From Ceratorhiza oryzae-sativae (Eukaryota; Basidiomycota; Agaricomycetes; Cantharellales; Ceratobasidiaceae), in NCBI GenBank assembly GCA_030998015.1, contig JARWMV010000070.1, forward strand, positions 17,617 through 81,616: a stretch of 64,000 nucleotides of DNA, read 5' to 3'. The notes beneath the pieces are model-generated. The model searched no databases and had not been told where the DNA came from. It saw nothing but the letters and a program-made list of their open reading frames with translations. The position numbers were made by a program, and so were the translations under genes. Positions 36,565 to 49,382 of the stretch are shown here, piece by piece. The number at the start of each line of letters is the position of its first letter. Position 1 is the stretch's first letter.

Positions 36565-37128
36565 TTCCCGTTCCAGTGGATCGAAATAGGTCCTGAGCTG
36601 GGCTGTGGTTAGGTGCTATCTGTATTTTTTCTAGCTTCTATGTATGGCATACAATTTCAGAATGCAGAGGAACATCTGCATCAATGACCAAACGCTCCCG
36701 GATATGTGATGGGAGAAGTACTGGGGATCCGGTGTATGTTCCACCGACCACGCGCCACGGATATGAAGCCGTAAGAATCGCAGAATGCGCATACACGGAA
36801 AAATGAAAATCGAGAGTATAACACTCATCGTGCCGCCATGTGATTTTTGAGTCCACCGTTCCTCCCTAGCTCCTTTCCACCCGACTTTTCGTTCGATTTT
36901 CGGACTTTAACATCAAAACTAAATCTATTACCTGGGATGTATCTCGGGGGAGATCCCCGCTATTGCACCAAGGGCAGCCGGGACAGCATGTTGCCCGCTT
37001 AAGTGGGTTCTACACTCCCAACTTGAGAAATATAATAGGGAAACCCAAAAACGTCGAGTTTAATTTCGTATTCAAAAAGTTACTTCGTTCCATGTTTTAT
37101 ACAGATCTAACCATACATTCTCGCCCCC
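36565..37128. other. Intergenic stretch, nothing recognised
   Basis: It separates secreted-protein copy 2 from the 3' end of the DAHP synthase gene. Small frames only. Confidence 0.45.
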
Positions 37129-38745
<1,617 letters not shown>

Positions 38746-38986
38746 TTTAATAGGGGCAGTGAATTTATGAGTCCAAGAGATTTCTTTACGACAGTCTCAA
38801 TCAGGATACAGGGGGACAGAAAAGTTTTGGCCGCCGTCGGACTGGTTCGGTTGAAGCTTTGGAGCGATCATCCTCATCGGTTAATTGTGCATACGTAATC
38901 ATTGGCGCTTGAGGACCCTGAGTATCTCGATCACATTTTTGGTTCAAGCCACCACACCTTCACCTCACGTCAATTGCCATATAAAA
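38746..38986. promoter_or_regulatory. Bidirectional promoter between DAHP synthase and eIF3i
   Basis: Only 241 bp separate the two divergent start codons (38745 on -, 38987 on +). Both genes serve biosynthetic growth (aromatic amino acids, translation). No clear TATA box is seen on either side. Confidence 0.65.
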
Positions 38987-40647
38987 ATGGTAAATTCATT
39001 TTGGTATTTTGCCTTTCCCTATGATTACTAAAGCGACTTGAAGCGGCCTATTCTCCTCCAAGGTATTGGGCTCGGGTCTATGCCCTTCCTTGCAGCTGGA
39101 CCAACTAACAATGCATAGGTCACGAACGCTCTCTCACCCAGATCAAGTACAACGCCGAGGGAGACTTGCTTTTCACAGCTTCAAAGGGTATCTCCTAGTC
39201 TACCCTTCACTCCAATCATTTCGCTTACTATCCGCCTAGACCATGTGATCAACGTCTGGTACACACACAATGGCGAGCGGGTGGGCACATATGATGACCA
39301 TAACGGATCAGTTTGGACGGTTGATGTCGACTGTAAGTATGGAATATCCTTTTTCCGTTTTCAATACCTTACTTCTCATGCTTTTAGCCCAGTCCCGATT
39401 CCTTCTTTCTGGCGCAGCAGATAACACGATGAAACTCTGGGAGGCGTCTACCGGGAAATGCCTCTATACATGGGAGTTCCCGACAGCAGTAAAACGTGTT
39501 GCATGGAGTGAAGATGACCAGGAGATTTTGTGTGTTACTGAGCAACGAATGGGATATCAAGTATGCACCACCAAACCAGGTGGCTCAAGGAATTGATTAC
39601 TTACTGGTTGCGTCATAGGGAGCGATTAGAGTATTCAGAGTAAATAGAGAGGATCCCACTCAACGTTGGTCTAAAGTTCCGTCTCCTGGCACAGCGATTA
39701 ATAAACGATTGCAGAAACCCTGGAGCCGTTATCTATGTTCAACCCGGTTGGGTCAAAGGCTACCGTTGCAGCATTTTCTTATACAAACGATATCATTATC
39801 ACGGGTCAGCCACTTTTTCTTCGTCTTACCTCCTTTGATCCAATGTCGTCTTTTTCATTTGTACTATGTGACTCAATCGCTCGATCCGTAGGTCACGAAT
39901 CCGGCAAAGTCGCGATGTTCGACGCTAAATCGGGCGACGAGCTCACATCGAATCAACGGGCTCACCTTGAACAAGTAACAGATCTCCAGCTTTCGCTCGA
40001 TAGGACCTATTTCATTACAAGCAGTAAAGATCGAAGCGCCAAGGTAGGATCCATGTCCTACACCATCCCATCATGCAGTAATCGATAGCTCCATAGCTTC
40101 ATGAAACCAAAACACTGAAAGTCCTCAAGAACTACTCGACCGATGGCCCCCTGAATAGTGCAGCCATCGCTCCCTTGAGACCATATGTACGTACTTCGCC
40201 CTTCCTCGCTTCTGATATGTTGAAATTTACATCTGTTGCTCCGGTTGATCCGATTCCGATATTTTGCGGTTTTTGGTCCTGAACGCGGTGATATATATAT
40301 ATATATATAGATTTTGGTTGGAGGAGGCCAGGAAGCCATGAATGTGACGACTACGTCTGCCCGTCAAGGAAAATTCGAGACTCGGTTCTGGCATAAGATC
40401 TTCGAGGAGGAAGTCGGGCGAGTCAAAGGTCACTTCGGGCCTATCAATACGTATGTCCGTTAATGGCTGTGGCGTATTTCGCTTTCATTTGACCGAGGGC
40501 TTTATGACCTCATTTAGAATCGCTGTTCACCCCTCTGGGCGACAATATGCATCTGGAGGCGAGGACGGCTTTGTTCGTTTACACCATTTTGACGATAGTT
40601 ATTTCAAAGCAAAACCGTATGGTGATCTGAATGACCCTGATGACTGA
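38987..40647 (+). CDS. TIF34: Translation initiation factor eIF3 subunit i (WD40)
   Basis: A seven-bladed WD40 protein of the eIF3 complex, binding eIF3b and eIF3g in the cytoplasm. Exons: 38987-38989, 39044-39062, 39119-39187, 39240-39332, 39388-39560, 39619-39664, 39715-39804, 39892-40043, 40097-40186, 40311-40450, 40518-40647 (334 aa). The family start MRPILLQGHERSL is reached only if the first coding exon is the ATG alone, followed by a 54-nt intron (GTAAAT...AAG). Repeat motifs include [79 protein letters not shown] (the conserved linker) and the end [14 protein letters not shown]. The intron 40187-40310 ends in a (TA)n run right at the acceptor. Length agrees with human and yeast proteins. 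Confidence 0.96.
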
Positions 40648-41316
40648 GAGGGGGGAGTGGAAAGGGCGTAATGTAACGCATGAATCTAGTCTTGAATATC
40701 CGTATTTTGATGGCCAAATATGCTCATTTTCGTGATTTTTGTGGGTGGAAGAAGAGTATTCGATAAGGATGAGCGGAGTGGCCAGCATTAAATGCGGTCT
40801 TTGACCAAGAATGCAAGTGTTTGTCACGCGCCTTGCGGCGTGGATTTGAATCTCATACGGGCCAGTACCGCACCACCATCAGTCTCCTGTTTGCGAGCTA
40901 GACTGGTTTTCGTCGGGTCCGCTGATGGTTTCGGTGTTTAGAAGCACTCCCGTGGAGGTTGTCGTGGACTGACTTGATTGCCGTTCAGCAATAACACTAT
41001 TCGATAGACTGTTGTGCGTTCACCTGAATTCTCGTCTAATACTTGAATATATGCGATACTATATCTTTAGAACCTGTCACTGGAACCGCAATCCGACAAA
41101 GCTGAATTACATCGTCAAAGAACGATTAGTAATTGCTAAAGACGCACAAATTAGAAGCACTGATTCCGGAGCTCGCATATGGTTTCAAGAAGACCTCTAT
41201 TCAGCCTGTTGCCAGATACGCCACCGCGCCATAAAAGCTCCAGCTCGCGCCGATTGAACTCAGATAAAGCACAGGCTGAAAAATAGCTCTCATTCTCTCC
41301 TCAAGGTGGTACCCCT
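40648..41316. other. Intergenic, no gene seen
   Basis: 3' flank of eIF3i and upstream of the PEBP pseudogene. No motif was found. An upstream exon supplying a start codon for the PEBP gene could lie here, but none is convincing. Confidence 0.4.
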
Positions 41317-41918
41317 ACGATAAAACTCGTCCTTTTAGCTATCACTTCCCTGGCATTTGTTGCGTCCACGACCGCAACATACTGGCCGCTCGAATACCCC
41401 TCACTCTCTGAAGTCAAGGAAAAGTTCTACGAAGCAGCCATCGTTCCTGATGTACTGGCAGCGTTCGATCCCACGGCTCTCCTCTACTTGACATACACTG
41501 GAAACCTCTCCCAAGGGTCGAATTCAGAGGTTATTCTTCCTGGAACACCAGTTGCTAGAAACGGTCGGTGATGCATACTTCTCATGTGATCGTAGACTCA
41601 TTACAATATGACCTTGAGATACTTTGGTTGCTCCTCAGCTGTTTGCTACCGGGCTGAAATCGGGTCCTTACATCATCGCGATTGTCGATCCGGACGCACC
41701 CTCCCATTCCAATCCAACCTCAGCGCAATTTCGCCACTTTCTTGCCGGCAATTTGACCGTATCAGGCGCTGAATCAAGCTACGTACCTGATAGTTTCCTC
41801 TTAAAGAACCTTACACCGGCTGTCAATGACTACAGTCCACCAGTGCGTCGACTTTGTGACATTTACGTGTTCTGTATTCACTTATGAATAGGCGCCACCA
41901 CCTGGGTCTGGTCCTCAT

Positions 41919-42198
41919 TGTTGAACGATTCCGTGCATATATCGAGCATATATCGATATTTTACCTTTCCTTTGTCTCGCGTCCGACATTATGTGTTTTA
42001 TCTCCGTTTGTACTTTCTTTCTCTCGTATACACGCCGATGTACTGCCTGGATTTATCCGTTGTATTCTATATAAACGAATGTACAAGTCGCTCGATCGAC
42101 AGCGACGTTCTCCCCACTCATCTCTAGCAGGCTCAATCCACTTCGTCTCACTGTGCTAAGTCATACATTGGAGCGCATTTACTCACTGCGCTTCAACA
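41919..42198 (+). repeat. copia 5' LTR
   Basis: 280 bp, TG...CA. It contains a TATATAAACG box near 42069. It differs from the 3' LTR at four positions, each a CpG in the 3' copy that is TpG or CpA here. Confidence 0.95.
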
Positions 42199-42213
42199 GG
42201 TTATGAGCCCTGC
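42199..42213 (+). promoter_or_regulatory. Primer-binding site matching initiator tRNA-Met anticodon arm
   Basis: GGTTATGAGCCCTGC directly follows the LTR. Its complement GCAGGGCTCATAACC is the anticodon stem-loop (CAU) of eukaryotic initiator tRNA-Met as I know it, not the 3' CCA end. Drosophila copia is known to prime with the 5' half of this tRNA in the same way. Confidence 0.75.
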
Positions 42214-42232
42214 TCGTTATTGAGCTCACTGG

Positions 42233-45200
42233 TTGCCCACCCTGTCGAATCCTCAGTTATCTACACCTGCTCAATTGCCGCGTCTATCACCTCACTCGTC
42301 GCCAACTTCATCGGATCGCCAAGTACAAGATTTCCTCAACGCTACGGGCGTTACAGATGAATTCGCCGACTTCACACTCAATCCAGCGCCCTTCGACGTT
42401 GCGCTACCGCCATCGCCCTCAAACGCGTCCACCCTCGATACTGTCGAATGCAATCTCCACAATCAGCTTTACTTGTTACAACTCGGCACCACAGAATACC
42501 AATTCACTAGCGATCAACTCAGCCTATACGAAGCACTACTAGGGGCGCATACACAGACAGGCGTCGAACGTCTATCTCTTGATGACCGCCTATACCTATT
42601 GTCGTTTGCCCAGATCGGCTTACCGTCGCCCACCGAACCCATCGCCCCCGCGCTACCTATCGCGCCTGCTCCTTCATCTACTGTCACTGCCGCTGCCGCT
42701 ACTGCTCAGCCTGCTACTATGGCGTCATCATCCAAAGGCACGCCCAACGCCCCCATGCTAGTCATCACTGACAAGAACTATGCAATTGCCAAGCTCCAAG
42801 GCCAGGACAACTATCAAGTCTGGCGCATACAAATGCAAGATATGTTTCAAGAGGTCGATGTATGGGACATTGTCAGTGGCTCTACCCCTCGACCTAGCGA
42901 TCCAAACGACCAACCTGCTTGGGACAAAAAGAACACTACTGCACTAGGTGCTTTACGTCGCTGTGTTGACACTGGCCCTATGATCCATGTCGCCTGTGAA
43001 ACCTCTGTTGCCAACGCTTGGGCCATACTTAGGAACCAATACCAGTCCCTAGGTGTTGCTGCAATGACTATGCTCTGAAACCACTTTACTTCGCTACACA
43101 TGAACAAAGGGGACAACTTAGAGGTGCATATAAAGGAGTTACGCAAGATATTTAACAATCTCAACATTGCGCTCCTCGCCGAATCATCGGATCAACTCAA
43201 AGAAATCGAATTCGTTCGGCAACTCTTAGTCTTGCTGCCTGAATCCTGGCAGGTACTCGTCTCAGTCATCCCTCAACGCCCTGAATCTGGTGATACTGAC
43301 AGTTCCAAGCTATCTATCAACATTCAATCCTGTCTACTCGCCAAATATCATCGCCAAAAGTCAGTCGCCAGCAAAAAATCTTTCTTCGCACGTGTTATGG
43401 GTCAGGGTACACTTGAATATCTAGAGCTTAAGCAAATGTAGATATGTTAGTATACACTAATCGTACTTAATACTTCTTAGACTAGAGTAAGAAGGCTCAA
43501 AGTAGTTGCAATGTGATCAAGTAACACTCAAGGTAGTCTTAATCTTTCACAGTGTAAACTGACTAATTTATAGGTATAAAGAGCAAGACTACTATGGTCA
43601 GGTTCCCTTAGATATCTTAAGTGTAGTTCAGCCCTAGTCGCTTGGACTAACTGATACTAATCTTAATACTAGGCTTAAGTGATAGCTTATAGGATAGATG
43701 GTGGGCTGCCTAATGCGTGTACTTCCTCAGCTACAGGTACTTAGATTTCCTCTAATAGCTGGTACTTAATGTCACGCTCAATCAGGCAATATTGTATCCT
43801 TATATATCTCTGTATATAAGATACAATGAATCAGACAGTATATAACTAATATGGTACTTTATTCCTCAGTACTAGTTATATAAGAAATCACACACAGACA
43901 AGAGAAATAGAAAGAAAAAGAAACCAATAACCGTCTGGGTTGAGTAGTGAAGGGAAGGTGGTCTGGAAGGGCCTCAGAGGAGGTCCTTTTATACCCTGAG
44001 GAGGGCATTCCAGAGCCAAATAGATACATGCATGCCAGTGCGATCATCAAAAGAGGGTACTGCTATACTTGGGGTACACCCTAGCCCAGTATAGGATAAA
44101 AGAGTAAAGACAGGGTGTGGATGAAGGCATTGATGCATCTGAGACCTGCTATTGGCTTGTAGATCATATTATCATAGTATATACATGTAATGAACAGAGG
44201 CTACATCTCAGTGAGTCATAAAGTGAGTCAGAGAAGCTTCTGGATCAATTTGGGAAGCTCTCCTGACTCACTGGAGTCATTAGATCTTGATTGATGGTCC
44301 AGTAAGATTCTAATGATCTTCGGGCCATTCCGGCGCGAGGATCCGGTGGATCGCGACGATCTTCGGGCAGCAGATACCGCCGAAGATTAGCTATCGATAG
44401 AGCACAAGATCGCTTTGATAGCGTAAGCGGTTGCCGAGATATGAGCAGTGCAATGTTGTAATCAATATCTCCTGATAAGAGGAAATATTGCAACCTCTGT
44501 ATCTCTCTGAGATCTTATCGTAAATACTTAATAAAATATGGGTTGGAGAGTGGGAAATTTGTACTATTTAATGGAACGGAAAATAGTACAATTCAGAGCG
44601 CATACAAATTCAAGTATTTCACAATTTAATTACAGAGGCATCGCTTGAGGTTGGCAGAGCAGACTAAAATAATAGAAAATGTTAGTGATCCATAACAGCA
44701 CGTAATTGCCAAGTCCCCGGGAATCGCCAAGGCACCCCAAATCGCCATGTTTCCGCTGTAATCAAGATTATATGCCATAATTGTGGCATCCCCAGTCACA
44801 AGAAGGCCGACTGCTGTAAACCCAGGGGAGGAGGACATAGAGGCGGACATACCGCGAACAGTCACTGAGGATCTGGCCAAGGCCACGGTACCAGGCGCGC
44901 TAATACTGGCGGACGCAACAATTGCTGCAACAACGCGCATAACAATGGCAACAACGGCGATAACGGCCAGCGTTGCAACGGCCAAGATAATGGCAACAAT
45001 GGCAAGCGCGCAAATTTTATATCGTCTTCAGACTTTGCCTACGCTTTTCATTTCACATGCGCTACTACGACGCATACACCCAGCTCGAACCAACGATCTT
45101 CTCGCGCACTGATTACCCAAGAACTCCTTACTACTCCAAATCCACCTGCATTCGAAGATCTACCGATGTGCATTCAGCAATATTTTGCTGAAAACTTCAA

Positions 45201-48200
45201 ACATTTCTCCTTCTCTTTTCAGAACGACACCCAATTCGGCATCGGTCTAGACGACGCCTGGATCATCGACTCCAGTGCATCCTGCCACGTTACCAACTGG
45301 CGCAAGCATTTAACCAATTTTATTCTGATGTCATTGACAATCCAGGGTGTCGGCGGCACAGCCACCATCTCAGGTTTTGGCAAAATCACTTTGCACACGT
45401 ACGTGCACATGCCTCAGGTCATTAACAACAAGCCTCAGTACAGATCACCTGACAGCCGCATATACTTTACAAACATTGCCCTCATCAAAAACTCGCTGGT
45501 CAACCTTTTATCCCTATCCTCTTGGACCGACAAATATCCTTGTCACTCTGCTCACGTGACCTGCAACACAATCGCTTTCTTCGACAAAATCAGCCCCAAC
45601 AATCAATGGCTCTTCGCGCTAGCCAAGAAGATTGGTGAACACCGAACTGGAAACTCCTGGTACCTCATGGCTACTACAGACCCACGTCAACACGCATACA
45701 TTGCATGCCCTCTACACGATTGGCACATAATACTCACGCATACAGACCTGCGAAACATCATTCGCCTCAAGAACAGCAACCTCGCTTGCAGTCTCGAAAT
45801 TGCTAAATCAGTCCTGCTCAACCCAAATTTCAATTGCCTAGGGTGTGTACAAGGCAAATCTCACGCGCGTCCTTTCGGTACTATCGCCATCGAAACCCCT
45901 CGCAAGATCGCCAATCTCATTTACTCAGATGTCTGGGGCCCGGCATCGATAAACTCGATCCAAGGTAAGCGCTACTACATAGTATTCGTCGACGCAGCCA
46001 CCCGATTTATGTTTGTCAACTTCATGCACGACAAAAGCGAAGCTGTCGATCGCTACATTGCGCTTGCAAATTTCATTTGCACTCAGAAAGGCTGCGAAAT
46101 CAAGCACATACATTTCGATAACGGCAAAGAGCTCATCAACCACCACTTACGCGAGTTCTGCAACAAAACCGGGACTGAAATTACTACCACAGCGCCCTAT
46201 TCGTCTGCACAAAATGGTCCCGCCGAACACGCCCATCGTACCTTAGCTGAACACTCTCGCGCCATGATACATGGTCATTCGAATACTCGCGGAAAACTCT
46301 TTCTTTGGCAAGAAGCAGTTGCCTATGCAAACCTTATAGGCAACAATATGCCACACAAAATCTGAGGAGAATGGCACATCCCCCAAATTGAAATGTTCAA
46401 CAAGCCTATCGACATGTCGTACTTTCAACTGTTCGGCACAACATGCCATGTCCTCATTCAAAACAAAGGCCACTCAAAGCTTGAGGCCAAGACCCACTGC
46501 GCGATTTTCACAGGGATCGACAGGAACTCTGGCGGGGTTTGGCGCTACCTCGTGTGGCCTGATCGCGCAATCCGCACGTCACACAACGTCTATTTCCCGC
46601 ACCACCTCCCTGATCCGATCTCATTCGAATCACCAGCCCCTATTGTGTCATCCGAAGAACCTGACAGCCTATCGGATGAAAAATGGATTCAAGTCTTCGT
46701 GCTGAGTGAGGGGGAGATGGGCATTGGCCCTGAAGCGCCACAACCAGCGCATACAACCACTCAGCCCCAAGACTCGACCAACCAGGCTCAGGGGGAGCCC
46801 TCCATATCGTCACAACCTGATCCCACACCTACCGTGCACATTCCTACTGCTACCGTCGAGCCCACTGAGCATTCGCATCGACCCACTGCCGCGCCTACCA
46901 CATCCAAACCCTCCAATTGCACTATCCCCGGCATAACTCGCCGTACTACAAGAACACAGGCGCGCGCTGGCGAAAATCCTTACTATCACGAACAGCTCAA
47001 TGAGAAATCCAAACCCGAACGTGTACTCTGGCTCCAGGCACTCGACAATATGCATACATGCTCCGGTTCTTACATACGCGACCCTGACGAAGTCTATTGC
47101 GTCGATACAACTACTATTGGGGACCACGCATATCGCTCACAGCTACCCGAGCGCATACACGACTGTTTTCTTGCGCTAGGCTCTAATCACGACGACGACA
47201 TGCCATGCTACAACGCCTGGGCCGCCAAACATTTCACCTTGCTCGCCCAACCTGACCTAGTTGACTCCAACTCTCCTAGATGGTCAGATGCTCTTCGATC
47301 TGACTGCCATGAAGACTGGATCGCCGCCCTAGATGCCGAATTCAAACAGCTGCAGAAACAAAACGTTTACAAGGTCATCAATCGTTGCAAAGTACCGCGT
47401 GGCCAACAGATACTCACCTCAGGCCCAGTACTGAAAATCAAACAAGATGCTGACAGTAACGAGGTTCGTCTAAAAGCTAGGCTAGTAATCCACGGGAATT
47501 GACAAATCGCTGGCCTCACGTACAATGAAACCTTCTCGAACACCCCCAACCTTGCATACATCCGCACTATATTCACTCTTGTCGCTCACGCTGATTTTGA
47601 CTGCCATATGGTCAACATTACCGGCGCATACACTCACGCGCCGATGGACATTCCTCTCTACATCGAGTTCCCCGAAGGTTATGGCAAAGGCGGACCGAAC
47701 CTTATGCTCGTCACTCAGGCCCTCTACAGCTCACATCAAGCCAGCCACCTATGGGAAGTTTTCAGGAACGGCAAGTTTACTGCCATTGGCTATCGTCCAT
47801 CAGCCAAGGACGCGTCTATTTTTACTCGCACAAAGGACGGTGTCTACTCGATCATCATATGCTATGTCGATGATTTTGTTATCTGCTGCACCGCCGGACA
47901 CATCGAAACGATCAAGTGGGAAATCCTAGATTTATTCGACTGTAAAGATCTTGGCGAGACTCGTCTCTTTCTCGGTATCGCTATCACTCGCGATCGTGCC
48001 CGCCGTACGCTCTCATTGACCATGCAGTCATACATCAAGTCTATCGTAAAGCTCGCCGACCTCGAAAACGCCGCTCCCGCGACCACCCCTATGTCCAATA
48101 CTATGCCCGTACTCAAGCCTTCGACCGAGAAAATCGACTACCCGTACATTACTCAACTTGGTCGCCTTTTCTGGATCTCTCGCTGCGTCCGTCCCGACAT

Positions 48201-48891
48201 CGCCTTCGCCGTAGGCATGCTCACTCGTCACTCCACCTGCTATGGTGCCACGCATATAAACGTCTTAAAGCGCATTCACCGCTACCTCGCGACAACGGCC
48301 AAAATCGGACTCACTTACGACGGCAATAAACCGTTCTACGAAGTCGCTTACGCTGACTCGGACTTTGCTACTCGACACGACCGCAAGTCGATCTCGGGAT
48401 CCGTAGTTATCCTAGCTGGCGCTGCTATATGCTGGCTTAGCAAACGTCACTCGTCCGTCGCACTGTCTACTATGGAGGCCGAAACCGTCGCCTGCTGCCA
48501 CACCGCGAAAGAACTCAAGGCCATCGCGCAGTTTCTTGATGACATCGGCGTTAAATATTCGTCGACGACGCCATCACCGATTCTATGCGACAATCAATCG
48601 GCGATCGAATCCACGCACAACCCAACAAACAAAATGCGTACGAAACACATCGACATACCGTACAATTTTGTCCGAGACGAAATCCACAGGAAAAATCTTA
48701 CGGTATCGTTCATTCCGTCCAAACAAAACCTCGCCGATGCACTCACCAAGCCACTCAACTACGATCAACACTGGTATCTCGCAAATTCTTTCCTGGGTAT
48801 CCACGAACGACGCCATGCTGACGCGCTTGGCAAATTTTTTCCTCACGCGCTCTTAGCGCAGGACTTCGAGTCCTTTTTCTTTTCTCTTTAA
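42233..48891 (+). pseudogene. copia gag-pol, one frame with four TGA stops and a nested LTR
   Basis: After discounting the 1305-bp LTR and its 5-bp duplication, gag and pol are one continuous frame. Stops are all TGA: 43076, 44866, 46363 and 47500, each in a position where CGA (Arg) or TGG (Trp) is likely. The knuckle CHNCGIPSHKKADC is at about 44773-44814; the protease IDSSASCHVT near 45270; integrase SDVWGP, HFDNGKEL and AEHAHRTL; RT box YVDD near 47863; RNase H ADSDFA near 48353 and SxxEAE. No ATG starts the gag frame: the first in-frame ATG is 42719 although the 160 codons before it look coding, so the original start is lost or non-canonical. Confidence 0.92.
43393..44697 (-). mobile_element. 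Solo LTR, family B (1305 bp), inside copia gag
   Basis: TGTTATGG...CCATAACA flanked by a perfect 5-bp duplication GCACG (43388-43392, 44698-44702). The sequence is the reverse complement of 13920-15224 at the same length; the promoter orientation is minus here. It keeps many CpGs that are lost in the other copy, so it is younger or less methylated. No internal region is present. Confidence 0.95.
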
Positions 48892-48919
48892 GTCTCATCG
48901 TTGCTCGTTTTAGGGGGAG

Positions 48920-49199
48920 TGTTGAACGATTCCGTGCATATATCGAGCATATATCGATATTTTACCTTTCCTTTGTCTCGCGTCCGACATTATGTGTTTT
49001 ATCTCCGTTTGTACTTTCTTTCTCTCGTATACACGCCGATGTACCGCCTGGATTTATCCGTTGTATTCTATATAAACGAATGTACAAGTCGCTCGATCGA
49101 CAGCGACGTTCTCCCCACTCATCTCTAGCGGGCTCAATCCGCTTCGTCTCACTGCGCTAAGTCATACATTGGAGCGCATTTACTCACTGCGCTTCAACA
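48920..49199 (+). repeat. copia 3' LTR
   Basis: 280 bp, identical in length to the 5' LTR, preceded by the polypurine tract TAGGGGGAG (48911-48919). Confidence 0.95.
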
Positions 49200-49382
49200 C
49201 TCATCGTTATTTTGCACTACTTTACGCGCAGCCCTGAAACTTCGAAATTTCTTTCCTTAACGCATCTAACTTAAGGCTGTTCAACATATCAAGCTTTGCA
49301 GCTCGTGCTGGATTGGGCCAGCCCATGGCTGGGACTTTCATGACAGTTGAGGTTATGAATGCAACCGCAACCGCTGTCGACT

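Larger units (their letters stand above)
41919..49199 (+). mobile_element. Full-length Ty1/copia LTR retrotransposon
   Basis: Two 280-bp LTRs (41919-42198 and 48920-49199) start TGTTGAACG and end CTTCAACA, flanked by the 5-bp target duplication CTCAT (41914-41918, 49200-49204). Order is gag, protease, integrase, RT, RNase H, the copia order. A primer-binding site follows the 5' LTR and a polypurine tract GGGGGAG precedes the 3' LTR. The LTRs differ at four sites only, so the insertion is fairly recent. A 1305-bp solo LTR of another family interrupts gag. Without it the element would be about 5.97 kb. Confidence 0.96.
41317..49382 (+). pseudogene. PEBP-family (YbhB/TFS1-like) gene split by a copia element
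   Basis: Phosphatidylethanolamine-binding-protein-like secreted protein. Exon 1 (41317-41563) reads IKLVLLAITSLAFVASTTA (signal peptide) and on; intron 41564-41618; exon 2 (41619-41840) carries the signature AIVDPDAPSHSNP and FRHFLAGNL; intron 41841-41889; exon 3 (APPPGSGPH) is interrupted after GPH by the retrotransposon 41919-49199 and resumes at 49205 with RYFALLYAQP. Damage: the expected ATG is ACG (41317), a TGA follows QP at about 49239, and after it the frame continues sensibly (FLNASNLRLFNISSFAARAGLGQPMAG...) to TAG 49380-49382. The insertion lies exactly in the conserved GPHRYxF motif. It encodes nothing functional now. Confidence 0.9.

Noticed and set aside
42060..42130. Small plus-strand frames in both copia LTRs as proteins
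   Set aside because: They are identical in both LTRs because the LTRs are duplicates; the region is promoter and leader.
43076..47502. TGA as recoded codon (selenocysteine or tryptophan) in the copia frame
   Set aside because: Host genes in the window end normally with TGA, and CpG decay explains the pattern without recoding.
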